From Rhodoferax sp. (lineage in GTDB: Bacteria; Pseudomonadota; Gammaproteobacteria; Burkholderiales; Burkholderiaceae_C), in assembly GCA_024236015.1 (NCBI GenBank), contig JACKLK010000005.1:248001-312000 (forward strand): a stretch of DNA of 64,000 bases. Reading direction: 5' to 3'. Every line of letters starts with the position of its first letter. The stretch's first letter is position 1. Positions 17,076 to 25,678 of this stretch are shown here, piece after piece. Under the pieces are notes generated by a model that searched no databases, was not told the origin of the DNA, and saw only the letters and a list, made by a program, of their open reading frames with translations. The position numbers and the translations under genes are program-made.

Positions 17076-18737
17076 TCAGGCCGCCTGTGTTTCGGCGGTC
17101 GCGCGCACCGGGGTCGCAGCCGCGGAGCGCGCCGGTTCGGCGGCCGCTCTTGCCGCCGCCTTGATCATGTCGGCTGCCTTCTCGGCAATCATGATCACCG
17201 GCGCATTGGTGTTGCCGCCGACCACGCGCGGCATGATGGACGCGTCGACGACGCGCAGGCCCTGCAGCCCATGCACCCGCAACTCGGCGTCGACGACCGC
17301 ATCGGGGCCGGGGCCCATGCGGCAGGTGCCCACCGGGTGGTAGATGGTGTCGGCATGGTCGCGGATGAAATGTTCGATCTGCAGGTCGGTCCTGGCCGCG
17401 GCCGAGGTGGCGAACTCCTTGCCGCCAATGCCCGCCAGTGCCGGCTGCGCGAGGATGTTGCGCGTGATGCGAAAGCCGCGGATCAGGCGGTCCATGTCGT
17501 CGCGATCGGCCAGGAAGTCGGGATCGATCAGCGGCGCGGCCAGCGGATCCTTGCTTGCCAGGCGCAGGCTGCCGCGGCTGCGGGGCCGCAGCAGGCAGAC
17601 ATGGCAGGAATGCCCGTGTCCGAGCACGGTCTTGCGGCCGTGGTCGACCAGGATGCCGATCACGAAGTGCAACTGCAGGTCGGGAATGGCCTCGTCGGGT
17701 GCACTCTTGATGAAGCCGCCGGCCTCGGCGAAATTGGTCGTCAACATGCCGGTGCGCTGGCGCCGCCATTCGAAGATGCCCTTGATGGCCTGCACCGCGC
17801 CGTGCAGCGAGATGCCCATCAGGTCCCTGGCGCGGGGTGCATGGGTGTTGATGACGATGTCCGGATGGTCGTGCAGGTTCTGGCCGACGCCGCTGAGGTG
17901 GTGCAGCGTGGCGATGCCGTTCTCGACCAGGTGGTCGTGCGGACCGATGCCGGACAGCATCAGGATCTGCGGCGACTGCAACGCGCCCGCGCACAGCAGC
18001 ACCTCGCGAGCGGCGCGCAGCTGCTTGAGCTGGCCTTCGTGCTGGAACTCGACGCCCACGGCACGTTTTTTCTCGAGCACGATGCGCGTGGTCAGCGCGC
18101 CGGTGAACACCTGCAGGTTGGGCCGCGACAGGTGGGGGGTCAGGTAGGCCTTGGCGGCGCTGAAGCGCTCGCCATTCTTGTGGGTGACCTGGTACATGCC
18201 CACGCCCTCCTGCTCGGGGCCGTTGAAGTCGAGGTTCTCGCGAAAGCCGGCCTGCACGCCCGCTTGCACGAAACGCGGGCCGAAGGGATTGGGCGAGGTC
18301 AGGTCCTTGACGTTGAGCGGGCCGCCGCTGCCGTGCAGGGCATCGGCGCCGCGCTCGTTGTTCTCGGCGCGCTTGAAATAGGGCAACACGTCGTCGAATG
18401 CCCATCCCGGGTTGCCCTCCGACGCCCAGTGGTCGTAGTCGGCGCGGTGGCCGCGCGCGTAGATCATCGCGTTGACCGAACTCGAGCCGCCCAGGACCTT
18501 GCCGCGCGGCATGTAGCCGCGCCGGCCGTTGAGGCCCGGCTGCGGCGTGGTCGCGAATTTCCAGTTGTCCTGGCCGTTCTTGGCCAGCAGCACCAGGCCG
18601 GCCGGGCAGTGGATCAGGATGTTCTTGTCGACCGGGCCGGCCTCCAGCAGCGCCACGGTGACGTCGGGGTCTTCACTCAGGCGTCCTGCCAGCGTGCAGC
18701 CGGCGGAGCCCCCGCCGATGATGATGTAGTCGAACAT
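17076..18737 (-). CDS. GMC-family FAD oxidoreductase (choline/alcohol dehydrogenase-like)
   Basis: 553 residues. The FAD-binding GGGSAGC motif is at the N-terminus (residues 7-13), followed by the GMC signatures RGKVLGGSSSVNAMIYARG and SGIGPHDHL. The active-site pair is visible as His in IYHPVGTCRMGP and Asn in VGGNTNAP. Such enzymes oxidise alcohols, choline or similar substrates and pass electrons to quinone or oxygen. The start is supported by GGGGAG eleven bases upstream. A C-terminal Ala/Glu-rich tail of about 25 residues is extra. It is transcribed alone; neighbours do not suggest a substrate. Confidence 0.88.
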   Translation of the reverse strand: MFDYIIIGGGSAGCTLAGRLSEDPDVTVALLEAGPVDKNILIHCPAGLVLLAKNGQDNWKFATTPQPGLNGRRGYMPRGKVLGGSSSVNAMIYARGHRADYDHWASEGNPGWAFDDVLPYFKRAENNERGADALHGSGGPLNVKDLTSPNPFGPRFVQAGVQAGFRENLDFNGPEQEGVGMYQVTHKNGERFSAAKAYLTPHLSRPNLQVFTGALTTRIVLEKKRAVGVEFQHEGQLKQLRAAREVLLCAGALQSPQILMLSGIGPHDHLVENGIATLHHLSGVGQNLHDHPDIVINTHAPRARDLMGISLHGAVQAIKGIFEWRRQRTGMLTTNFAEAGGFIKSAPDEAIPDLQLHFVIGILVDHGRKTVLGHGHSCHVCLLRPRSRGSLRLASKDPLAAPLIDPDFLADRDDMDRLIRGFRITRNILAQPALAGIGGKEFATSAAARTDLQIEHFIRDHADTIYHPVGTCRMGPGPDAVVDAELRVHGLQGLRVVDASIMPRVVGGNTNAPVIMIAEKAADMIKAAARAAAEPARSAAATPVRATAETQAA

Positions 18738-18977
18738 GTAAGCAGTCTCCCCTCGCGTTGTGGTCCGCGCGCACGGGCCCGTGCCGCCACCGCGGCATGG
18801 GCCCGCGGCACCGGCGAACATGCGGCGCAGCGGACACACGATTCCAATGGGACAACCATAGTCCAGTTTCGGCCTGTTTTTCTAAGGTGCGCTCTTTAAT
18901 GCCGCTCCCCGAAAACCCTGACGCCGCGGGCGCGGCGCTGGCGGCACGCGCGCCGGATCTGTGTGTTCATGGCAGGC

Positions 18978-19024
18978 TACACAATTAAGTTGCACATAAT
19001 TTAATTGTGTAATACAATTGCGCC
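18978..19024 (+). promoter_or_regulatory. ohrR promoter and OhrR operator
   Basis: TTGCAC (18990-18995), 17 bp, then TACAAT (19013-19018) form a strong sigma-70 promoter whose start point falls on the ohrR ATG at 19025. An 11-bp perfect inverted repeat, TACACAATTAA (18978-18988) and TTAATTGTGTA (19001-19011), overlaps it. A second, AATTGT/ACAATT (19003-19019), covers the -10. These match the known OhrR box style (TACAATT-AATTGTA), implying autorepression. Confidence 0.75.
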
Positions 19025-19507
19025 ATGGCCGAACGCAAGACCGCTCCCGCAACCACCGCCGTCGCTCCCGCCCTGGACGGCGATGCGGCGCTGCGCCTGG
19101 ACAACCAGCTGTGTTTTGCGCTGTATTCGGCGTCGCTGGCCATGACCAAGGCCTACAAGCCGCTGCTCGATGCGCTCGGCCTGACCTATCCGCAATACCT
19201 GGTCATGCTGGTGTTGTGGGAACACGGCATGTTGTCGGTGTCCGAGCTCGGCGAGCGCCTGTTCCTGGACTCCGGCACGCTGACGCCGCTGCTCAAGCGC
19301 ATGGAGGCCGGCGGCTGGCTGGCACGGGTGCGATCGCTCGAGGACGAGCGGCGCGTGATGGTGTCGCTGACACCGGCCGGGCGCAAGCTCAAGGCCCGCG
19401 CCGCGCGTGTTCCGGAGTGCATGTTGCAGGCCAGCGGCTGTTCGCTCGAGGAGCTGGCGGCGTTGTCCGCCCAGGTCCGGCAGTTCCGTTCCCGCCTGAC
19501 CGGCTGA
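19025..19507 (+). CDS. ohrR: Organic hydroperoxide-sensing MarR-family repressor
   Basis: 160 residues. The winged-helix core contains LSVSELGERLFLDSGTLTPLLKRME and the wing DERRVMVSLT. The peroxide-sensing cysteine is Cys30 in LDNQLCFALYSAS, as in OhrR, and Cys132 or Cys139 near the C-terminus could form the disulfide of two-cysteine OhrR types. It should bind the inverted repeats at its own promoter and release DNA when oxidised by organic hydroperoxides. The ATG has no ribosome-binding site and is predicted to be the first transcribed base. ohr follows 70 bp downstream. Confidence 0.92.
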   Translation: MAERKTAPATTAVAPALDGDAALRLDNQLCFALYSASLAMTKAYKPLLDALGLTYPQYLVMLVLWEHGMLSVSELGERLFLDSGTLTPLLKRMEAGGWLARVRSLEDERRVMVSLTPAGRKLKARAARVPECMLQASGCSLEELAALSAQVRQFRSRLTG

Positions 19508-19577
19508 GCCTGGTCGGGCACTTCCCAACCCCCATCCCAACCCGCCCCGATCGGGGCACTCTCATCCAGGAAACATC

Positions 19578-20009
19578 ATGGTAAACAAAGTCGAAAAAGT
19601 TCTGTACCAGGCTCACGCCACGTCCACCGGCGGTCGTGACGGCGTCACACGCTCCTCCGATGGGCTGCTGGACGTCAAGCTGGCCGTGCCCAAGGAAATG
19701 GGCGGCGCCGGCGGCGGCGTCAACCCCGAGCAGCTGTTCGCCGCCGGTTACAGCGCCTGCTTCATCGGTGCGATGAAGTTCGTCGCCGGCCAGCAGAAGG
19801 TCGCGTTGCCCGCCGATACGTCGATCGACGCCACGGTCGGCATCGGCCAGATTCCGGCCGGCTTCGGTATCGAGGTGCAACTGGCGGTCAAGCTGCCCGG
19901 CATGGACCCGGCCACCGCCCAGGCCATCGTCGACAAGGCGCACCAGGTGTGCCCGTATTCGAACGCCACCCGCGGCAACATCGAGGTGACGATCACCGTC
20001 GCGGCCTGA
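19578..20009 (+). CDS. ohr: Organic hydroperoxide resistance peroxidase
   Basis: 143 residues, the standard Ohr length. The catalytic pair is Cys61 (GYSACFIGAM) and Cys125 (HQVCPYSNATRGN), at the positions found in characterised Ohr proteins, and the supporting Arg20 and Glu51 are also present. It reduces organic hydroperoxides with lipoylated-protein thiols in the cytoplasm. It follows ohrR with AGGA before its ATG, and a strong rho-independent terminator ends the unit at 20080. Confidence 0.95.
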   Translation: MVNKVEKVLYQAHATSTGGRDGVTRSSDGLLDVKLAVPKEMGGAGGGVNPEQLFAAGYSACFIGAMKFVAGQQKVALPADTSIDATVGIGQIPAGFGIEVQLAVKLPGMDPATAQAIVDKAHQVCPYSNATRGNIEVTITVAA

Positions 20010-20044
20010 GCGCCGGCGTCGCCCGCCGACGCGTTATCCTGCAG

Positions 20045-20080
20045 GGCCGGTCGCGAGTGTTTCGCGGCTGGCCTTTTTTT
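20045..20080 (+). terminator. Rho-independent terminator after ohr
   Basis: A 12-bp stem (20045-20056 pairing with 20062-20073, two G-U pairs) with loop GTGTT is followed by seven T residues (20074-20080). This is the clearest intrinsic terminator in the window. The ribosome-binding site of the next gene begins only four bases later. Confidence 0.88.
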
Positions 20081-20096
20081 CGTGGAGGGCGAATCC

Positions 20097-21212
20097 GTGA
20101 CCCAACTGCAATTGCAGGTCGACAAAGCCGACCTGTCCCGGACCCGGTTGCACCGTGTCGAAGACGTCCCGCTGGCCGATGGCCAGGTTCGTGTCGCGGT
20201 GGATCGGTTCGCGTTCACATCGAACAACATCACCTATGCCGCCTTCGGCGAGGCCATGCATTACTGGGACTTTTTTCCCACCGGCGATGCGGGTTGGGGC
20301 ATCGTGCCGGTCTGGGGTTTCGCGAACGTGGTGCAGTCCAGCCATCCCGGCGTGGCCGTCGGCGAACGGCTGTACGGCTATTTCCCGATGGCCGAGCATG
20401 GCGTGCTGCAGCCAGCGTGCCTGACGCCGGCCGGCTTCAGCGATGCGGTGCCGCACCGCGCGAACCTGCATGCCGTCTACAACCAGTACCTGCGCGTGGC
20501 CAGCGATCCGTTCTACAGCGCGGAGTCGGAAGACCTGCAGGCCTTGCTGCGGCCGCTGTTCATGACCTCCTGGCTGATCGATGATTTCCTGGCCGACAAC
20601 GACTTCTTCGGCGCCATGGCCGATCCGGCAAAACCGGCCGTGATGCTGCTCTCGAGCGCATCGAGCAAGACGGCCTATGGCACGGCGTTCATGCTGGCGC
20701 AACGCACGGGCATCGAGGTCGTGGGCCTGACCTCGGCGACGAACGTCGCGTTCTGCGAAGGACTGGGCTGTTACCACCGGGTGCTGGCCTACGAACAACT
20801 GGACCAGCTGGGCGCCGACACACCGTGCATCTATGTCGACTTCGCCGGCAACGCCGCCTTGCGCAGCGCCGTGCACCATCGGTTCTCGCGACTCGCGTAC
20901 AGCTGTGCCATCGGCGGCACCCACGTCGACCAGCTCGGCGGTGCGCGCGACCTGCCGGGCCCCAAGGCCAGCCTGTTCTTTGCGCCGGCGCAGGTCAAGA
21001 AGCGGCATGGCGACTGGGGAGCGGATCAGCTGGGCCAGCGGCTGGTACAGGCCTGGCGCTCATTCGTCGAAAAGGTGTCGGATCCCGCCGCGCCGTGGCT
21101 GAGCGTGCAGGCGCATGCCGGCACCGCGGCGCTGGCCTCGGTCTATGCCGACGTGCTGGGCGGGCGCGCGGACCCGCGCATGGGCCAGATCGTCAGCTTG
21201 CGCGCACGCTGA
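20097..21212 (+). CDS. DUF2855 family protein
   Basis: 371 residues from a GTG start, with GGAGGG (20084-20089) seven bases upstream. The sequence resembles a degenerate medium-chain dehydrogenase/quinone-reductase fold: an N-terminal part with FAFTSNNITYAAFG, and a middle Rossmann-like stretch VMLLSSASSKTAYGTAF followed by VVGLTSATNVAF. DUF2855 proteins have no established role. It lies directly behind the ohr terminator, so it is either read through from ohrR-ohr under stress or has a promoter within ohr. No signal peptide. Confidence 0.8.
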   Translation: MTQLQLQVDKADLSRTRLHRVEDVPLADGQVRVAVDRFAFTSNNITYAAFGEAMHYWDFFPTGDAGWGIVPVWGFANVVQSSHPGVAVGERLYGYFPMAEHGVLQPACLTPAGFSDAVPHRANLHAVYNQYLRVASDPFYSAESEDLQALLRPLFMTSWLIDDFLADNDFFGAMADPAKPAVMLLSSASSKTAYGTAFMLAQRTGIEVVGLTSATNVAFCEGLGCYHRVLAYEQLDQLGADTPCIYVDFAGNAALRSAVHHRFSRLAYSCAIGGTHVDQLGGARDLPGPKASLFFAPAQVKKRHGDWGADQLGQRLVQAWRSFVEKVSDPAAPWLSVQAHAGTAALASVYADVLGGRADPRMGQIVSLRAR

Positions 21213-21230
21213 GGCCTGCGCCCCGGGGTC

Positions 21231-21680
21231 TCAGGACGCCGGTCGCGTGATGTCGGGCGGCGCGTCCGTGGGCACGTCGATCTGCCGGCCGGTGACCGTG
21301 GCCACTTCGTGGCGCAACTTGCGTACTTCGACGCGCAGCAGACCGATCTCGCGCATCAGGTCGCGCTCGACCTGGCGCTCCTCGGTGCCGACGAACATCG
21401 CCGACAACGACGCGGTCACCAGCGACAACACCGCCAGTCCGAGCAGCACCACGACCACGGCAAAGGCGCGCGCGGTCAGCGTGGTTGGCACCAGGTCGCC
21501 GTAACCGACGGTGGCCGCCGTCGTGAAGGCCAGCCACATGGCGTCGTGCAGGTTCGGTGTTTCGGGCTCGAGCACCCAGAAGCCGATCCCGCCCAGCAGC
21601 AGGATCAGCAGGCACAAGGCGAGCGAATACCACAGGCCGTGGCGGCTGAGATGGCGGTGGCGGGCGAATCGATCGGACAT
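21231..21680 (-). CDS. Two-TM potassium channel family protein
   Basis: 149 residues. The first membrane helix is about residues 17-36, a pore helix follows, and the selectivity filter is TVGYGD at 57-62, identical to the potassium-channel consensus. A second helix (about 70-94) leads to a cytosolic coiled-coil-like tail (EERQVERDLMREIGLLRVEVRKLRHEV) that may aid tetramer assembly. No RCK or nucleotide-binding domain is present, so the gating signal is unknown. It converges on the DUF2855 gene with 18 bp between the stops. Confidence 0.88.
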   Translation of the reverse strand: MSDRFARHRHLSRHGLWYSLALCLLILLLGGIGFWVLEPETPNLHDAMWLAFTTAATVGYGDLVPTTLTARAFAVVVVLLGLAVLSLVTASLSAMFVGTEERQVERDLMREIGLLRVEVRKLRHEVATVTGRQIDVPTDAPPDITRPAS

Positions 21681-21756
21681 GGCGGGACTGTAACGCGGCG
21701 GCGCACGCTGTGCCCGTGCGTGGCGTCGCCGGCCGGATCACGGCCCGGCCCGCCTG

Positions 21757-23007
21757 TCAGCCCTGTTCGAGCGCGCGCGGTTGCGCCGCCGGGGCCGCCG
21801 CCGGCCACAACCGAACCAGCAGCGCGCCGACCGACGAGCCCGTCGCGAGCACGACCACCGCGATCCAGCCTCCATGGGCCAGCGCCAGGCTGCCCAGTGC
21901 CGCGCCGGTGGCCATGCCGAAGAACATGCCGACGAACAGGATGGCGTTCATGCGGCTGCGCGCGTTCGGATCGATGCCGTAGACGATGCTTTGATGGGCG
22001 ATCAGCGTCGCCTGGACACCCAGGTCGAACACGACGGTGGCGGCCACCAGCAAGCCCAGATGCAGGTGCACCGGCGCCAGCGTGGCCAGGCCCATGCTGG
22101 CGAACGCCGCGATGGCCAGCAGCGTACCCAGGCGGGTCACGATGCCCGGGCCCCGGCTGTCGGCGATGCGCCCGGCGAACGGCGCTGCGAGCGCTCCGGC
22201 GGCCCCCGCCAGCCCGAAACTGCCGGCCGCCGTGCTGCCCAGGTGGAACGGCGCGCCGTGCAGCATCAGTGCCAGCGTGGACCAGAAGGCACTGAACCCC
22301 ACCGACAACAAGGCCTGGGCCAGAGTCGCGCGGCGCAGGCTGCCGTGGCGCCGCCAGAGGTGGCCCAACGACCCGAGCAGGGCGCCATAGGACAGTTGGG
22401 TCGTCGGCTTGAAACGCGGCATGCCGCGCCACAACGCCACGCCCGCCACTGCGACAGCGGCCGACGCGACGATGAACATCGCGCGCCAGCCCAGGTGTTC
22501 GGCGACGAACCCGCTGACGACACGTGACAGCAATATGCCCAGCAGCAAGCCGGTCATCACCGTGCCCACCACCGCACCCCGGTGCGCCGGTGGCGCCAGC
22601 GTGGCGGCGGCGGGCACGATGTCCTGCGCCAGCGTGGCGGCCAGGCCCACGGCGAGGCTGGCCACCAGCAATGCGGCGATCGACGGCGCCATGCCGCCGA
22701 ACAGCAGTGCCAGTGCCAGTGCCGCGGCCTTGAGCACGATGATGCGTCGCCGGTCGTAGCGGTCACCCAGCGGCGCCAGCAGCAGGATGCCCAGCGCATA
22801 ACCGAATTGGGTCAGTGTCGGAACCTGGCCGACGGCCTGGTTGGATGCACCGATCCCGGCGCCCATGACGCCCAGCATCGGCTGGCTGTAGTAGATCGAG
22901 GCGACCGCGAGGCCGGCGCTGGTGGACAGCAGCAGTACCAGCGGAGCCGGCAAGCGGGCGTGGGGGGCTTCGGGGGACGCGTCATGCGGTTTGCGAATGT
23001 TGGACAT
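21757..23007 (-). CDS. MFS transporter
   Basis: 416 residues with about 12 hydrophobic segments. The loop motif between helices 2 and 3 reads LAPLGDRYDRRRIIVLKA, matching the MFS consensus. The overall pattern (SIYYSQPMLG, GLLLGILLSRVVSGF) is that of drug/sugar exporters of the AraJ/YdhP-like group. The start ATG at 23007 is preferred over an upstream TTG. It is divergent from a LysR regulator with under 100 bp between them, so it is probably the target of that regulator. The substrate is unknown. Confidence 0.87.
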   Translation of the reverse strand: MSNIRKPHDASPEAPHARLPAPLVLLLSTSAGLAVASIYYSQPMLGVMGAGIGASNQAVGQVPTLTQFGYALGILLLAPLGDRYDRRRIIVLKAAALALALLFGGMAPSIAALLVASLAVGLAATLAQDIVPAAATLAPPAHRGAVVGTVMTGLLLGILLSRVVSGFVAEHLGWRAMFIVASAAVAVAGVALWRGMPRFKPTTQLSYGALLGSLGHLWRRHGSLRRATLAQALLSVGFSAFWSTLALMLHGAPFHLGSTAAGSFGLAGAAGALAAPFAGRIADSRGPGIVTRLGTLLAIAAFASMGLATLAPVHLHLGLLVAATVVFDLGVQATLIAHQSIVYGIDPNARSRMNAILFVGMFFGMATGAALGSLALAHGGWIAVVVLATGSSVGALLVRLWPAAAPAAQPRALEQG

Positions 23008-23092
23008 GGTGCCTGGGCCTTGTTTGTTTGGCAAGATCCGAGTGTGCCGGGCGGCCCTTCATGTTGGTAGTGGCGGTACCGGCATTTTGTTT

Positions 23093-23107
23093 ATACGATC
23101 GGCGTAT
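23093..23107. promoter_or_regulatory. LysR-type operator and -10 box over the lysR start codon
   Basis: ATACG (23093-23097) and CGTAT (23103-23107) form an inverted repeat with the T-N11-A spacing of LysR sites. Its right arm covers the ATG of the regulator. TACGAT (23094-23099) could be the -10, again six bases before the ATG. This suggests autoregulation by steric block. Confidence 0.45.
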
Positions 23108-24056
23108 GAGTAATGCCGCGGCGCCTGCCGCCTCCCTGGATCGCATCGGCTGGATGCATACCTTCGTGACCATCGTCGAGGCCGGCAGCCTGTCGCGCGC
23201 CGCCGAACAGCTGGGCACGACCCAACCCACGGTCAGTCGCCGGCTGCAGGCGCTCGAGCGCGCCCTGGGCCTGACCCTGCTGCAGCGCTCGACCCATGCC
23301 ATGCAGCTGACGGCCGACGGCGAACGCTGTTTCGAACGGGCGCGTGAACTGCTGGCGAACTGGGCCTCGTTCGAGGCCGACCTGCGTGGCGTCGGCGACC
23401 AGCCCGAGGGGGTGTTGCGCGTGCAGGTCCCGCATGCCTTCGGCCAGCAGTTGTTCGTGGCACCGATGGTGGCCTTCCTGCAGCGCCACGCCGGGGTGTC
23501 GGTCGAGTGGCTGCTGCGCGATGGAACGCCCGACTTCATCGCCGAAGGCATCGACTGCGCCATCCAGGTCGGCGATGTGCGGGACCTGGCGGTGGTGGCG
23601 CTGCGCCTGTCCGAAGTGCCCCGTATTCTCGTGGCCGCGCCGACCCTGCTCCAGGGACCGGCCCCGCCGGCCCATCCGTCGGAGCTCGGTCAACTGCCCT
23701 GGCTGGCCCTGCGCACCTATTACCGCACCGACATCGCCCTGGGTCATGTCGCGAGCGGCGAGCGCCACGTGCTGCGCATCGCACCGCGCATGAGCACGGA
23801 CAGCCTGTTTGCCTTGCGCAGCGCCGCCGTGCAGGGTCTGGGCGCATGCGTCGCATCGGCGTGGATGGTGGCCGAAGACCTGGCCGCGCGCCGCCTGGTG
23901 CACCTGGCGCCGCACTGGCGCGCGGCACCACTGCCGATCTACCTGGTCTACCCGCATGCGCGTTTCTATCCGGCCAAGCTGCGTCGCTTCGTCGAGACGA
24001 TGCGCGAGCAGGTCCCGCAGGTGATGCACGAGACGGTGGCCGCGCCAGGCCACTAG
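23106..24056 (+). CDS. LysR-family transcriptional regulator
   Basis: 316 residues. The N-terminal winged helix (TFVTIVEAGSLSRAAEQLG, then QPTVSRRLQALERALG) is typical, and the rest is a LysR substrate-binding domain of the CrgA-like type (GVLRVQVPHAFG, DCAIQVGDVRD). It most likely controls the divergent MFS gene and itself. The inducer is unknown. No ribosome-binding site precedes the ATG, which lies inside a candidate LysR box. Confidence 0.9.
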   Translation: MSNAAAPAASLDRIGWMHTFVTIVEAGSLSRAAEQLGTTQPTVSRRLQALERALGLTLLQRSTHAMQLTADGERCFERARELLANWASFEADLRGVGDQPEGVLRVQVPHAFGQQLFVAPMVAFLQRHAGVSVEWLLRDGTPDFIAEGIDCAIQVGDVRDLAVVALRLSEVPRILVAAPTLLQGPAPPAHPSELGQLPWLALRTYYRTDIALGHVASGERHVLRIAPRMSTDSLFALRSAAVQGLGACVASAWMVAEDLAARRLVHLAPHWRAAPLPIYLVYPHARFYPAKLRRFVETMREQVPQVMHETVAAPGH

Positions 24057-24070
24057 CCGGCCGCCGCGCG

Positions 24071-24598
24071 TCAGTCCACGGCCATCGTGCAGGTCACGGC
24101 ATCACCGATCCGGATCAGGCCGCCGGCCCGCACACGCGCCGTCACGCCGCCATGGCCGCGCATCGCGTTGTAGCCGCCGGCGCCCAGGTGTTCTTCCATG
24201 CGCGAACACGGCTCGCAGGGGCCGGAGATCTCCAGCACGGCCTCGGCGCCGATGCGCAGCACCAGCGGCTGGTCGCGGAACAGGCTGCGCGCGGCCAGCA
24301 GGTTCAGGCCGGACACCACGAGGTTGCGGCGCAGCAGCGCAGGGTCGACGGATGCACCCAAGCCCGCCAACGCCGCCACCACGGGCAGATGTTCGGCCTG
24401 GATCAGCGTGACCTGGCGCTTGCCGCCGCTCGCCCCGGGCGCGGTGCCGTCCGCCGTGCGGTCCCCGAGCAGGCCGCGGCCCTGGAGCAGTTGCGCCTGC
24501 GGCACGGCCTGCATCGGCGCACGCCGCGCCGGGCGCAACAAGATGGCGTCCAGGCGTCCGGCGCGGGGGAACTGGCGGGTCAACGACGGAAGATGCAA
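24071..24598 (-). CDS. MOSC domain-containing protein
   Basis: 175 residues from a TTG start chosen because AGGAGG (complement of 24604-24609) stands five bases upstream and homology begins here (LHLPSLTRQFPRAGRLDAI). The MOSC beta-barrel features are the GDRTADG turn after the first strands, the RRNLVVSGLNL segment and the conserved cysteine in SGPCEPCSRME, which in relatives contacts a molybdenum cofactor or carries sulfur. The length is that of stand-alone MOSC proteins. It converges on lysR and follows the AraC gene. Confidence 0.8.
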   Translation of the reverse strand: MHLPSLTRQFPRAGRLDAILLRPARRAPMQAVPQAQLLQGRGLLGDRTADGTAPGASGGKRQVTLIQAEHLPVVAALAGLGASVDPALLRRNLVVSGLNLLAARSLFRDQPLVLRIGAEAVLEISGPCEPCSRMEEHLGAGGYNAMRGHGGVTARVRAGGLIRIGDAVTCTMAVD

Positions 24599-24749
24599 GG
24601 GTGCCTCCTGGGCATCGCGCCGATGGTGCGTGGTTGCGGGTCGTGGCGGCGTGCGTCCAGTGACGATCGGTTGTCCGAAGCGGGACCGCTGTGGCTTTGC
24701 GTCGGGTCCATCTTGCGCGAGGAGCCGGCCTCGGGGGTACGCATCGCCG

Positions 24750-25562
24750 TCATGCCCGCACCGCTCCCGGCCGTCCTTCGACCGTCTTGCGGTATTCGTC
24801 CGGCGTGACATCCATCAGCCGGCGGAACATCGCGATGAATGCCGAGGCGCTGCCGTAACCCAGGTCGAACGCGATCGTCTCCACCTTGTCGCCGGCCTCC
24901 AGCCGGGGCAGGGCCTTGACCACCCGCAGCCGCTGGCGCCACTCCGTCAGCGACATGCCCAGGTCGCGCTGGCAGCGCCGCATCAGCGTGCGTTCGGTGG
25001 TGTGGAAGTCGCGCGCGAAGTCGGCCAGGCTGCGGTTGTCGCCCGGATCGTCGTGCAGGGCCTGCAGCATCGGTGCCAGCAACGGGTCGTCCGCGTGCGG
25101 AAGATAACTGTTGGCGCATCCGGCCAGCGCGAGCTGGTCGACCAGCACCTGCATCAGCCGGGCCTGCTGCGGCGAGTCCGCGGACGCGGGCGGTTGCTGG
25201 CGCAGGTGGTCCAGCAGCGCGCGCACCAGCGGGCTGACCGTCAGCGCACAAGCCACGGCCGGCAAGGCACGGCAGCCATCGCGCGCCACGTACAACGAAC
25301 AGTGATGGGCCGCGCGCCGGTTCAGGCCGATGTGTTCGACGTCGGGCGGCAACCAGATGCCGTATTGCGGCGGTGCCAGCAGGTGTTGGCGCGCCAGCTT
25401 GACCTCCATCACACCACTGAACGCATAGACGAATTCGCCCCAGGCGTGCTGGTGGGACGGGTACAGGCCCTGCGGCGGCACATGGGCGCTGCGGAACATG
25501 ACGGGTGCCGGCAGCGCCGGGCTGGACAGCGCGATCTCGAGCTTGGGGCGCAGGATGGGCAT
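24750..25562 (-). CDS. AraC-family transcriptional regulator
   Basis: 270 residues. The N-terminal cupin-like sensing domain shows HQHAWGEFVYAFSGVMEV, and the C-terminal AraC DNA-binding domain has both helix-turn-helix units (SLADFARDFHTTERTLMRRC; VETIAFDLGYGSASAFIAMFRR). It is divergent from the EamA-family transporter 116 bp away, its probable target. A TATAGT (complement of 25609-25614) is a candidate -10. The MOSC gene lies 151 bp downstream in the same direction and could also be affected. Confidence 0.88.
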   Translation of the reverse strand: MPILRPKLEIALSSPALPAPVMFRSAHVPPQGLYPSHQHAWGEFVYAFSGVMEVKLARQHLLAPPQYGIWLPPDVEHIGLNRRAAHHCSLYVARDGCRALPAVACALTVSPLVRALLDHLRQQPPASADSPQQARLMQVLVDQLALAGCANSYLPHADDPLLAPMLQALHDDPGDNRSLADFARDFHTTERTLMRRCQRDLGMSLTEWRQRLRVVKALPRLEAGDKVETIAFDLGYGSASAFIAMFRRLMDVTPDEYRKTVEGRPGAVRA

Positions 25563-25678
25563 GGCGGCATGCGTGTGGCGGTTGGAATGCACGAGTTGTC
25601 GGATTCGCACTATATCAATCGGGATCGACAGGACCACAATCGAGCCGATCTTCCCGCCTGCGACCGCAAGTCCATTCC

